Assembly (NCBI GenBank): GCA_965200775.1
Contig: OZ241383.1
Location: 2,480,001-2,544,000, forward strand
Length of the DNA stretch: 64,000 bases
Direction of reading: 5' to 3'
DNA from: Poriferisocius sp965200775
GTDB taxonomy: Bacteria > Actinomycetota > Acidimicrobiia > Acidimicrobiales > Bin134
Program-made: the position numbers and the translations under genes
The notes under the pieces: model-generated
What the model was told of the DNA's origin: nothing
Database searches by the model: none
The model's input: only the letters and a program-made list of their open reading frames with translations
Shown: piece by piece, positions 36,472 to 44,151 of the stretch
How the letters are laid out: every line of letters starts with the position of its first letter
Numbering within the stretch: position 1 is the stretch's first letter

Positions 36472-38001
36472 CTAGGCGGTGAACCTTGCCCTGAGTTCGT
36501 GCTTCAGCACCTTGCCGGTGGCGTTGCGGGGTAGGGCGTCCATGATCTCCAACTGCTCGGGAATCTTCTGGGCCATGATCCCCGACGCCCGGAAGTAGTC
36601 GGACACCTCGGCCAGGGTGAGCCCGCCGGCGTCGGCGGCCAGCTCCACCACCGCGCACACCCGCTCGCCCCGCTCCTCGTCGGGCAGGCCAATCACCCCG
36701 GCGTCGGCCACTTTGGGATGGGCATACAGGAGGTCTTCGATCTCGGTGGCCGAGATGTTCTCCCCCTTGCGGATGATGATGTCCTTCACCCGCCCGGTGA
36801 GGGTTACGTGCCCGTCGGCGTCAAGGAAACCGACGTCGCCGGTATGGAACCAGCCGTCGTCGAACGCTTCGGCGTTGAGCGAATCGTCGAGGTAGCCCCG
36901 ACACACCATCGGCCCCCGGATCCACAGCTCCCCCTCCACCCCGGTTTCGGCGGGAACGCCGTCGAACCCCACCACCTTGATCTCGGCCCCGGCGAGGGGT
37001 TGGCCCTCGGTCTCGGCCAGCTTCTCATCGGAGTAGTCGGGGGAGTTCTGAGCGATGATCGGCGCTTCGGTCATCCCCCAGGCGTGACAGCACCCTCGCC
37101 CGCCGATCTCGTCCCGCACCTCGTAGTGCTGGGACGCCGGCATGGGGGCACCGCCGCCGGTGAAGAACCGCAGCTCGGGGAGGATCGATGTTCCGGGCTG
37201 CTTGCGCTGCTCGGCCAGAAACGCCATGAAGAAGGCCGGACCGCCGCCCACCAGGGTGACCCCGTGGCGAGCGAACAACGCGGTGGTGTCGGCCGGGTCG
37301 AAGGTCTCGGCCACCACCAGGGTGCAGCCCGAGCTGAGCGAAGCGGCCAGGTTGGACACGCCTCCAATGTGAGCGAACGGGAAGGCCAGCCCGAATCGGT
37401 CGTCGGAGCGGAACTGCTGGCGCTCCGCCATGGCGATGCCCGACGCCATGGCCGACGAGTCGCAGTGGCGAGCCCCCTTGGGGTTAGAGGTGGTGCCCGA
37501 GGTGTAGTAGAGCCAGCGGATCTCCTCGGCGTCGTCGGGCGGGGTCACCTCGTCGAGACGGGCCACGTCGCCGGACGGGAGTTCGCCGTCGCACACCACC
37601 ACGTCGAGCCCCCCGATATCGGCAGCGATCCCTGTGGCCATGGCCTGGTAGTCGAACCCTCGCCACACCGACGGCACCAGGAAGAGTCGTGCCCCGGTCT
37701 GGCGGAGGCAGAACCCCACCTCCCGCTCCCGGTACACAGGGATGATCGGGTTCTGCACCGCACCGAGTCGGGCCAGGGCGGCCTGCAACACCAGCGTGGA
37801 TGTCCAGGTGGGAAGCTGCCACGACACCCCCACCCCCGGCCCCGCGCCCAGCTCCATCAGTCCGGCGGCAGCCCGCTCGGCCGACTCCTTGTAGCCGGCG
37901 AAGGTAAGGACCCGATCCCGGTCGTCGATCACCATCGCCGCGTCGGGCGTCAGCTCGGCCCGCCGCTCCACCATCCCCCAGAACGTTCCCCCAGTAAGCA
38001 T
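36472..38001 (-). CDS. AMP-dependent acyl-CoA synthetase/ligase
   Basis: 509-aa ANL enzyme. AMP loop YYTSGTTSNPKGA, WGMTEAP motif, TGDVGFLDADGHVTLTGRVKDIIIRKGENI, and the catalytic Lys in LPRNATGKVLKHEL. It looks most like a medium- or long-chain fatty acid CoA ligase, though cyclohexanecarboxylate-type ligases share the pattern. Single gene between the DUF445 gene and the VOC pseudogene. Confidence 0.87.
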   Translation of the reverse strand: MLTGGTFWGMVERRAELTPDAAMVIDDRDRVLTFAGYKESAERAAAGLMELGAGPGVGVSWQLPTWTSTLVLQAALARLGAVQNPIIPVYREREVGFCLRQTGARLFLVPSVWRGFDYQAMATGIAADIGGLDVVVCDGELPSGDVARLDEVTPPDDAEEIRWLYYTSGTTSNPKGARHCDSSAMASGIAMAERQQFRSDDRFGLAFPFAHIGGVSNLAASLSSGCTLVVAETFDPADTTALFARHGVTLVGGGPAFFMAFLAEQRKQPGTSILPELRFFTGGGAPMPASQHYEVRDEIGGRGCCHAWGMTEAPIIAQNSPDYSDEKLAETEGQPLAGAEIKVVGFDGVPAETGVEGELWIRGPMVCRGYLDDSLNAEAFDDGWFHTGDVGFLDADGHVTLTGRVKDIIIRKGENISATEIEDLLYAHPKVADAGVIGLPDEERGERVCAVVELAADAGGLTLAEVSDYFRASGIMAQKIPEQLEIMDALPRNATGKVLKHELRARFTA

Positions 38002-38090
38002 CCGACAACCCTACGACCCACGACAACAGCGCCAAAAGCCTCGCCCACCCCCTGAACCCCTGCCCCAGAGACTGCGAGAGGATGGCTCGC

Positions 38091-38570
38091 TCAGTCGTCT
38101 GCCCCGTCGACGGCGGCTCGAATGGCGTCGAGGTCAATCTTGGTCATCCCCAGCATGGACTTCGTGGCTCGGCTGGCCCGCTCCGGGTCGGGGTCGCCCA
38201 GCAACTCGCTGAGCTCTGTCGGGGTGACCTGCCACGAGACCCCGAAGCGGTCCTTGAGCCACCCGCACTGGCCTTCCTCACCTCCGTCGGTGAGCGCCTC
38301 CCAATAGTGGTCGACCTCGGCCTGGTCGGCGCACGGAATCAGGAATGACACCGCTTCGTTGAACCGGAACTGAGGCCCCCCGTTGATCGCAGTGAACGGC
38401 TGCCCGTCCAACTAGAAGTCCACCGTCATCACCGTGCCGGCCTCGCGCATCCCACCCTCGCCGTAGTGCAACACGCCGGTAACCTTCGAGTTCGGGAACA
38501 CCGACACGTAGAACTCAGCCGCCTCAAGACCCTCGGTGTCGAACCACAGATTCGTGACGATCCCAGCCAT
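38091..38570 (-). pseudogene. VOC/PhnB-like protein interrupted by an in-frame TAG
   Basis: Reads in one frame from the ATG at 38570 (AGIVTNLWFDTEGLEAAEFY) to 38091 with one interruption: TAG at 38412-38414, between GTVMTVDF and LDGQPFTAINGGP. Homologues have Glu there (VxFELDGQ), so one G-to-T change of GAG explains it. Without it the protein would be 159 residues with the complete glyoxalase/bleomycin-resistance-like fold. The downstream half begins with TTG and might be made alone. Read-through is possible but unsupported. Confidence 0.8.
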
Positions 38571-38665
38571 CTCCGCCTCCCCGCAGCCGGACATCGAACA
38601 CCTTAACAACCAGCAGGTACGTCGTTGAACACCGCACCCGCCCTTGAGCAACCCCCCCTGTGCCG

Positions 38666-38836
38666 CTACGTCTCTCGTCGCACGCCCTTGAATGACCCTC
38701 CAGTCTTCTTCGTCGCCACGAATCGACCCGAGGACGTGTCTCGCTTCGTCCAGAGGCCGGTCTTCGGGTTCTGCACCTGAGACCGCCCGGTAACTGCACC
38801 GACACGCCCCTTGCCCTTCGCTCCGTTTTTCGCCAC
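38666..38836 (-). CDS. small conserved basic protein
   Basis: 56 aa, GTG start, with a perfect AGGAGG (38846-38841) four nt before it. The peptide runs VAKNGAKGKGRVGAVTGR, SQVQNPKTGLWTKRDTSSGR, FVATKKTGGSFKGVRRET. It is highly basic, without hydrophobic segments. I recall small proteins of this pattern (RSQVxNPKTGxWxKRDxxTGRF, FKGVRKE) in many bacteria without assigned function. It is divergent from the next HTH gene. Confidence 0.75.
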   Translation of the reverse strand: MAKNGAKGKGRVGAVTGRSQVQNPKTGLWTKRDTSSGRFVATKKTGGSFKGVRRET

Positions 38837-38908
38837 GCTGCCTCCTTGCGGTCACCCTATCCGCTCCGCCACCCAGGCAATGACGCCTCCTACCACATAT
38901 GGGGTTTC

Positions 38909-39268
38909 GTGAATCCCACTCGACCGGCTGGTCGGGCATCAGCCCCGCAGAGATCTTTGAGACACCCGCATAAGGCGCTCCAACTCCTCTTGGACATCCT
39001 TACCCGGATGGCCAAGGGCAACCCCGTCAGCGTCGAGCCGATCCGCCCCGAACTCACCACCCAACAAGCTGCGGACCTCCTCAATGTGTCGCGCCCCTAC
39101 CTGGTCAAGCTGCTCGAGGACCGCAAAATCCCCTACCGCCGAGTCGGCAATCGCCGCCGGGTCCTACTCGCCGACCTCCTCACCTACAAGCTCATCGACG
39201 AAGCACAGCGACAACCCATGGCCCACGAACTCACCGCGGAGGCCCAACGGCTCGGCCTCGACTACTGA
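38909..39268 (+). CDS. orphan excisionase/antitoxin-like HTH protein
   Basis: 119 aa from the GTG at 38909; other possible starts are TTG 38846 and ATG 39008. The core LTTQQAADLLNVSRPYLVKLLEDRKIPYRRVGNRRRV is the excisionase-type HTH found in antitoxins that pair with PIN-domain toxins. The N-terminal helix HKALQLLLDILTRMAKG also fits. The usual PIN gene does not follow; only a 69-aa ORF does. Probably a remnant or orphan of a toxin-antitoxin pair at the left end of the accessory island. Confidence 0.75.
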   Translation: MNPTRPAGRASAPQRSLRHPHKALQLLLDILTRMAKGNPVSVEPIRPELTTQQAADLLNVSRPYLVKLLEDRKIPYRRVGNRRRVLLADLLTYKLIDEAQRQPMAHELTAEAQRLGLDY

Positions 39269-39314
39269 CCTGTAGAATGCAGAAACGACAAGAGCCGAAG
39301 GAGGTCGTGAGGAA

Positions 39315-39524
39315 ATGGGGACGGAAGATCCAAGTGATAAGGACCCCCGTGCGAGGCCGCCAAAGGACCCCTTCTACATCAGGGCAAGAGCTATCTGGGG
39401 CGGCCGTGGCAATCTTCCAACACGCCGTGGAGTTATCCGGGATGAGGCGACCTACGAGCAGGACCTGTCCAAGGCCGCCGCTGCGCCAGAGCCACCCAAG
39501 CGACCCCGACGACGGAACATCTAG
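39315..39524 (+). CDS. hypothetical 69-aa protein
   Basis: Begins ATG 39315 with GAGGAA just before it. Basic and Pro-rich (SDKDPRARPPKDPFYIRARA... EPPKRPRRRNI), with no recognised domain. It occupies the place where a PIN toxin would be expected after the HTH gene, but shares nothing with PIN domains. The coding status is uncertain. Confidence 0.35.
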   Translation: MGTEDPSDKDPRARPPKDPFYIRARAIWGGRGNLPTRRGVIRDEATYEQDLSKAAAAPEPPKRPRRRNI

Positions 39525-39958
39525 ACACGAACGGCGGGTGGCCCCACCGGAATAGAAGATCAGGCGCGACAGCGCGGGATGTCCAACCGCCGAGCCAGGT
39601 ACTCAAGCCCGAAACCCGGCATGGGCATGGCACGAAGATGTGCCGAATGGAGAGTTCGGGTCACCATCTAGAACTGTTGAAGAGTCCGATTTCTCAAGCG
39701 CTTGCGCCTCCTCGGAATTTCACAGACTCTGCCAGTTCATATCTTATATGATGACTTGATGAACTACCATAAATGCCACTCAATAACATGCGTATCCTGT
39801 CACGTAGAAGTCAGCTACCTAGATGTCCACCTGACCATAGTTAAATCAGGTGATGCTCGACGAGCTGAGCGGTATCATTAGAGCGATATGTAAGGAGATA
39901 TCGAAAACGGCTATCGCATCAACAATCCTACAACCACATCGGAGGGATCAAGCAAAGT
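39525..39958. other. gene-free AT-rich stretch
   Basis: About 430 bp without a supported gene. GC drops sharply after 39660 and stop codons are frequent in all frames. The last part includes the upstream region of the next gene (GGAGG just before 39950). No repeat or RNA structure recognised. Confidence 0.6.
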
Positions 39959-40462
39959 ATGACAGAGACAATAACAATCGTAACCATTGATGAATTTGCA
40001 AGAAAGCTGGTCAAGCACGGTGCAGAACTGGTAGATGATCAGCAATCTTTGGATTCGGCCGAAATGATGTTTTTCATTGAGGAGAACTCTCTAGTTTCGA
40101 AGCTATGCGTAGCTTGCTATGAGTTCCTCCTTTGCGCAGCGCGAAATTCTGGCCACGCGATTGAACTAATCGATAAAATGGGTGACGATCGTGACCCCCA
40201 CTACATGACTGCACTTCGCAAGTATGTGGAGGATACTGGAATGGCACTAAAGGAAGTTGACAGCAGGCTTAAGAAGGTGGGCTCCTCACTAGAAGGTCTC
40301 TTTCCAGACTTCAATATTGATCCTGCTAGCCCAGCAACCTGGCGAAGCATAATTGCCCGTCGGGATGTAATCGCACACAGACTTCTTTCAATAGATAACA
40401 AATTGATCTATGAGGGGCTTATATCGGATGGTGCCCAAGATGACATTGAAAACTGTGTCTGA
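39959..40462 (+). CDS. AT-rich HEPN-like protein of unknown function
   Basis: 167 aa, mostly helical by composition, with codon use and GC far below the surrounding genome. A CGGAGGGATCAAG ribosome site precedes the ATG. Near the C-terminus, ATWRSIIARRDVIAHRLLS contains Arg135-x4-His140, the RX4-6H motif of HEPN ribonucleases and toxins, in the usual RN/D-x-x-AH setting. It could be a HEPN nuclease. No MNT-type antitoxin partner is adjacent. Its composition and position beside a transposase point to recent acquisition. Confidence 0.55.
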   Translation: MTETITIVTIDEFARKLVKHGAELVDDQQSLDSAEMMFFIEENSLVSKLCVACYEFLLCAARNSGHAIELIDKMGDDRDPHYMTALRKYVEDTGMALKEVDSRLKKVGSSLEGLFPDFNIDPASPATWRSIIARRDVIAHRLLSIDNKLIYEGLISDGAQDDIENCV

Positions 40463-40509
40463 CTAGGCGAAACAGATAAACTGTCACTCGCTGTCCGTAG
40501 TGTGTCGGA

Positions 40510-41503
40510 ATGGACAGAGTGAAGAAGAAAGCGCCGGGCCGAGCAGACCGTGACGGGATGACCTTGGTGCAGGCGTTAGGATGCTCCCGACCGGTGAGAA
40601 GGCCCACAAGTGGCTTGTGAAGCGCCGCTGGCCTGACAAGGTGGTCTGCCCCAAGTGTGGGAGCGTGGACGTGCTATCAGGTGCGAAGCATAGGACGATG
40701 CCGTTCCGGTGCCGCGACTGCCGCGGGCGGTTCAGCGTGCGGACTGGGACGGTGATGGAGTGCTCCAACCTGGGCTACCAGACGTGGGCGCTGGCGATCT
40801 ACATCGTGTCCACCAGCCTGAAGGGGGTGTCGTCTATGAAGTTGCACCGAGATCTGGGTATCGGCCAGAAGGCCGCGTGGTTCCTCTTGCACAGGCTACG
40901 CGAGGCAATGGCGGGCGGGGATCCGTTGATGAGCTCGACGCTAGAGGCCGACGAGACCTACGTGGGCGGCTTGGAGCGCAACAAGCACGCCGATAAGAGG
41001 ATGACAGCCGCCGGCGGTCCGGTCGGGAAGGCTATTGTGGCAGGTGTGAGGGACCGTGAGACTGGGCGGGTGGCTGCACGCGTGGTGCCCGACATCACTG
41101 CAGGAACATTGACGGGTATGGTGGCCGACCACGCTACAAGGGGTCGTCAGTGTTCACGGACGAGGCTAGGGGCTACCTGCCCTTGTCGCGCATGGGCTAC
41201 GGCCATCGCTCGGTGAGCCACTCCACGGGCCAGTATGTTGACGAGATGGCCCACACCAACGGGATGGAAAGTTTCTGGGCCATGCTCAAGAGGGGATACC
41301 ACGGGACATACCACAAGATGTCGGAAGAGCATCTGCACCGCTACGTGGCAGAATTCGAGCACCGCCACAACGAGCGTCCGAAAGACACAGTCGACCAGAT
41401 GGGCGGGATGGTGCGCTGTATGGAACACAAGAGGCTCACCTACGAGCAGTTGATCGAGAACGGGGTGTGGGCCAGAAGGTGCATGGAGGAGTTGGCAGTA
41501 TAA
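40510..41503 (+). mobile_element. IS1595-family transposase, two frameshifts
   Basis: ISXO2-like transposase. Zn-ribbon CPKCGSVDV...FRCRDCRGRF, then the catalytic residues: first Asp in LEADETYVGG, second in VFTDEARGY, Asn/Glu in HTNGMESFWAMLKRGYHGT. Reading needs three frames: 40510 to about 40578 (GMTLVQAL), then -1 to about 41144, then -1 to the TAA at 41501. Each shift is repaired by adding one base to a short run. The stop overlaps the next gene's ATG (TAATG), so the methyltransferase is translationally coupled. Terminal inverted repeats were not found. Confidence 0.8.
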
Positions 41504-42872
41504 TGGCCGAACCGAATTGGGAGAACCGCACGCTTTTCCACAACGACAACCTGGCGGTCATGCGCGGTATGAACAGCGAAACGCTCGATCTGATCGCCAC
41601 CGATCCGCCGTTCAACAAGGGACGTGATTTCCACGCCACCCCCGATAGTTTGGAGGTTGGCGGAAAGTTCCAAGATCGGTGGTCGTGGGAGCATGATGTC
41701 CACAGCGACTGGATAGACCAAATCGCAGACGACCACCCGGATTTGCTTGAGGCCATCGAATCTGCCCGCTATGCACACTCGGACAGTATGGGAGCATACA
41801 TATGTTTTATGGCTGTCCGTATCATTGAGATGCACCGGCTGTTGAAGTCCACCGGCAATTTGTTCCTGCACTGCGACCCCACAGCCAGCCACTATCTCAA
41901 GATCACGCTGGATGCGGTGTTCGGGCACAAAAACTTCCGCAACGAGATCGTGTGGTGCTACACCGATCCGGCAGGACGGAGGAACACCGACTACTACAAG
42001 AGAACCCACGACCTGATCCTGTGGTATGCGAAAGATAACAAATCGTGTGTCGTAGGCGAAGTGGCGATGGCACCGCTCTCACAGTCAACCAGGAAGCGGT
42101 ATGGGCCGTACTTTGATGCCAGTGGACAGATCACCTATCAACGCTTGAAGGACACTAATCCCGGTGTGTTCGCAGGACTCAAGTCGGTGCCGAATGATTT
42201 GAACGAAGTGTGGCTTGACGAGAACAGGGGGACGACTGGACCTGACTGGTGGACCGAGTTCACCCCTATTCGGAAGAAGGGATCCAAACAGAAGGCCAAA
42301 GAGCCATATCTCTGGCCCACTAAAAGCCGTTGAACCTATACTATCAAATCATCGAGACGGGGACACTGAAGGGTGGCGTGGTGTTCGACCCATTTGCTGG
42401 TTGTGCTACGACCTGTGTGGCTGCCGAGAAGCTGGAAAGGTCGTGGGTTGGAGCGGACATTTGGGATGGTGCTCATAATGTGGTAGTAGATCGGTTGAAG
42501 GACATAACTGGGATACTGGGAAAGGTTACATACTCCACTGAGCCTCCTGCTAGAACCGACGGTGGCGAGGTTGGCTCGCCGTTCCTACGCGTCAAGGAAC
42601 GTGTGAAGGAGCCAGAAGGCCCTAAATGGAGTCGTGCTGAGATGTACAACCACCTCATTGCTCAGGAGGGCCAGAAGTGTCAGGGGTGCGACCGCGAGTT
42701 CGACGATCCCCGCTATCTGGAGTTGGACCACAACATTCCCCGATCCGAAGGCGGCATGAACCACATCACAAACCGCATACTGTTGTGCGGGCCTTGCAAT
42801 AAGCTGAAAAGCAATATCTACACGCTGACAGGACTGCGTAGGCAGAATGCGAAACTGGGTCATATGCGATGA
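41503..42872 (+). pseudogene. beta-type DNA methyltransferase fused to HNH nuclease, frameshifted
   Basis: Frame 1 from ATG 41503 has catalytic motif TDPPFNKG (IV). The second half in the -1 frame has the SAM motif DPFAGCATTCVAAE, so IV precedes I (beta class, N6-adenine or N4-cytosine). It continues into an HNH domain: CQGC...LELDHNIPRSEGGMNH...LLCGPCNKLKSN. The frames meet at 42319-42330 (WPTK|KPLNLYYQ), repaired by adding one A to AAAA. An intact protein would be about 456 aa, methylating and possibly cutting DNA. Coupled to the transposase upstream (TAATG) and near a small ORF downstream. Confidence 0.8.
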
Positions 42873-42883
42873 AGGAGACGGCT

Positions 42884-43006
42884 ATGACACCAGAAGAAGA
42901 TCCCATACCGCCGGAGCTGGAGCACCTTTACGATCCTGATGAGGTGTTTCGTTTTGACTGCACCCCCGAGGAGCTGGCGGATGCCGTGCTGCGAACCCGT
43001 GAGTGA
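42884..43006 (+). CDS. small acidic protein after the methyltransferase-HNH gene
   Basis: 40 aa, very acidic (MTPEEDPIPPELEHLYDPDE, ending in VLRTRE). An AAGGAG lies six nt before the ATG at 42884. An in-frame ATG at 42869 overlaps the previous stop as ATGA, so translation is coupled either way. No family recognised. Short acidic partners of nucleases are often inhibitors, but that is speculation here. Confidence 0.5.
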   Translation: MTPEEDPIPPELEHLYDPDEVFRFDCTPEELADAVLRTRE

Positions 43007-43346
43007 GAGTGCTTGGGCACCATCCGATATAAGCCCCATCTATGACGAGGCTGTTAGAGATTTTGGGATTCTACATCATTTCCTAAACTGTGTTCACTTT
43101 TGTCTCACAGTATGCGACCTAAGGAACGGTCATGGCCCTGTATTTCAGCTTAGCGCAGAAGCCTTACACCGTCTCCCCGTCGTAGACTCAAATGGTCAGG
43201 GATTTACAGCAGGCAACTCGGTAATTGTCATATGTCAAGACATAAGTGAGGGACTGGTATTGTTGAGGTTAGGAAAGTCACCTAAGGGCACTCTGGTTTG
43301 GGATTCTTCTTTGGGCGGTACTTTAGCTGTGTCAAGTGCAAAGTAG
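42999..43346 (+). CDS. possible hypothetical protein
   Basis: 115 codons open from a GTG that overlaps the preceding small gene. The C-terminal part (GNSVIVICQDISEGLVLLRL, then GKSPKGTLVWDSSLGGTL) reads like a folded beta-rich protein. The N-terminal part is Cys-rich and less convincing. In this lower-GC region an open frame of this length carries modest weight. No family recognised; it may be a remnant. Confidence 0.3.
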   Translation: MSESAWAPSDISPIYDEAVRDFGILHHFLNCVHFCLTVCDLRNGHGPVFQLSAEALHRLPVVDSNGQGFTAGNSVIVICQDISEGLVLLRLGKSPKGTLVWDSSLGGTLAVSSAK

Positions 43347-43458
43347 TAGTTCTAACGCAAGCCAAGTTCACATAGACAAAGGTCAAACTTTACCACAGTG
43401 CAATTCTCCAAGCTGACAGTTAGATCCATAGCTAGACCTAGATATCAAGAGGGAGCGA

Positions 43459-44112
43459 CTATTGCTTCTCAAACCGGTCGGTGAGGAAGGGCGCGACCTC
43501 CTCGGATGGCACTTCGCGGGTCGAGTTGTTGCGGCGTTCGAAGAGGACGGCGCCCCTGCCCTTGAACTTCGTCCAGATCGGTTTGCTCGACACAGGGACG
43601 TCAAGGCGGCAAACCTCGCTCCCTTTGATCTCCTCGATGCGAACCCGGACTCTGTGAGCGCCGCCGTGGCCGAGGGCGTTCTGGAGCATGGTGTCGAGCC
43701 AGTTGACGAAGCCATCGGCGGTGGGCGGGGTGACGCAGGCGTAGTCACGGTCCAGGCCGATAGGGTTGCCGTCGTCGTCGACACCGATGAGCAATGTCCC
43801 GCCCTGGGCGTTGAGGAATCCGGCGACCGTCTTGGCGATGATCTCCTCCATCAGCTTGTTCTTTCTTCCCAGATTCACATCCCAACGAGCGGTCTGCTTG
43901 AACTCGACGTGCTTGGTCTCCCTGCGGAGCAACTCCTCGGTCGGGGTCATCCAGGTTTCATAGAGCCCGTACACCTCCCCCATGAGGCGGGCGAACAGCT
44001 CCGGGTCGTCGCGAACCAGCTTCAGCAAATCATCCCCAACCGAAGCCGCAGTCGTGGGCAGGGTTGCAACCGGTGCCGGAGCCGGCTCCCCCACCGTCGC
44101 CCCCGTGTACAC
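43459..44112 (-). CDS. AlbA_2 (Schlafen-like) putative DNA-binding protein
   Basis: 217 aa from a GTG. After a variable N-terminal helix region comes the AlbA_2 domain: EELLRRETKHVEFKQTARWD, AKTVAGFLNAQGGTLLIGVDDDG and PIGLDRDY. AlbA_2 proteins bind nucleic acid and often accompany type I restriction genes. It lies 39 bp after hsdR in the same direction and is likely the last gene of the hsd operon. Confidence 0.75.
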   Translation of the reverse strand: MYTGATVGEPAPAPVATLPTTAASVGDDLLKLVRDDPELFARLMGEVYGLYETWMTPTEELLRRETKHVEFKQTARWDVNLGRKNKLMEEIIAKTVAGFLNAQGGTLLIGVDDDGNPIGLDRDYACVTPPTADGFVNWLDTMLQNALGHGGAHRVRVRIEEIKGSEVCRLDVPVSSKPIWTKFKGRGAVLFERRNNSTREVPSEEVAPFLTDRFEKQ

Positions 44113-44151
44113 AGAATCCCCGTTGTCAAAGTAGCTGGAGTAGATGTGCTC

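Noticed and set aside
40578..41150. Programmed -1 frameshifting in the transposase
   Set aside because: No X XXY YYZ slippery heptamer or downstream structure at either shift, and IS1595 transposases are normally made from one frame.
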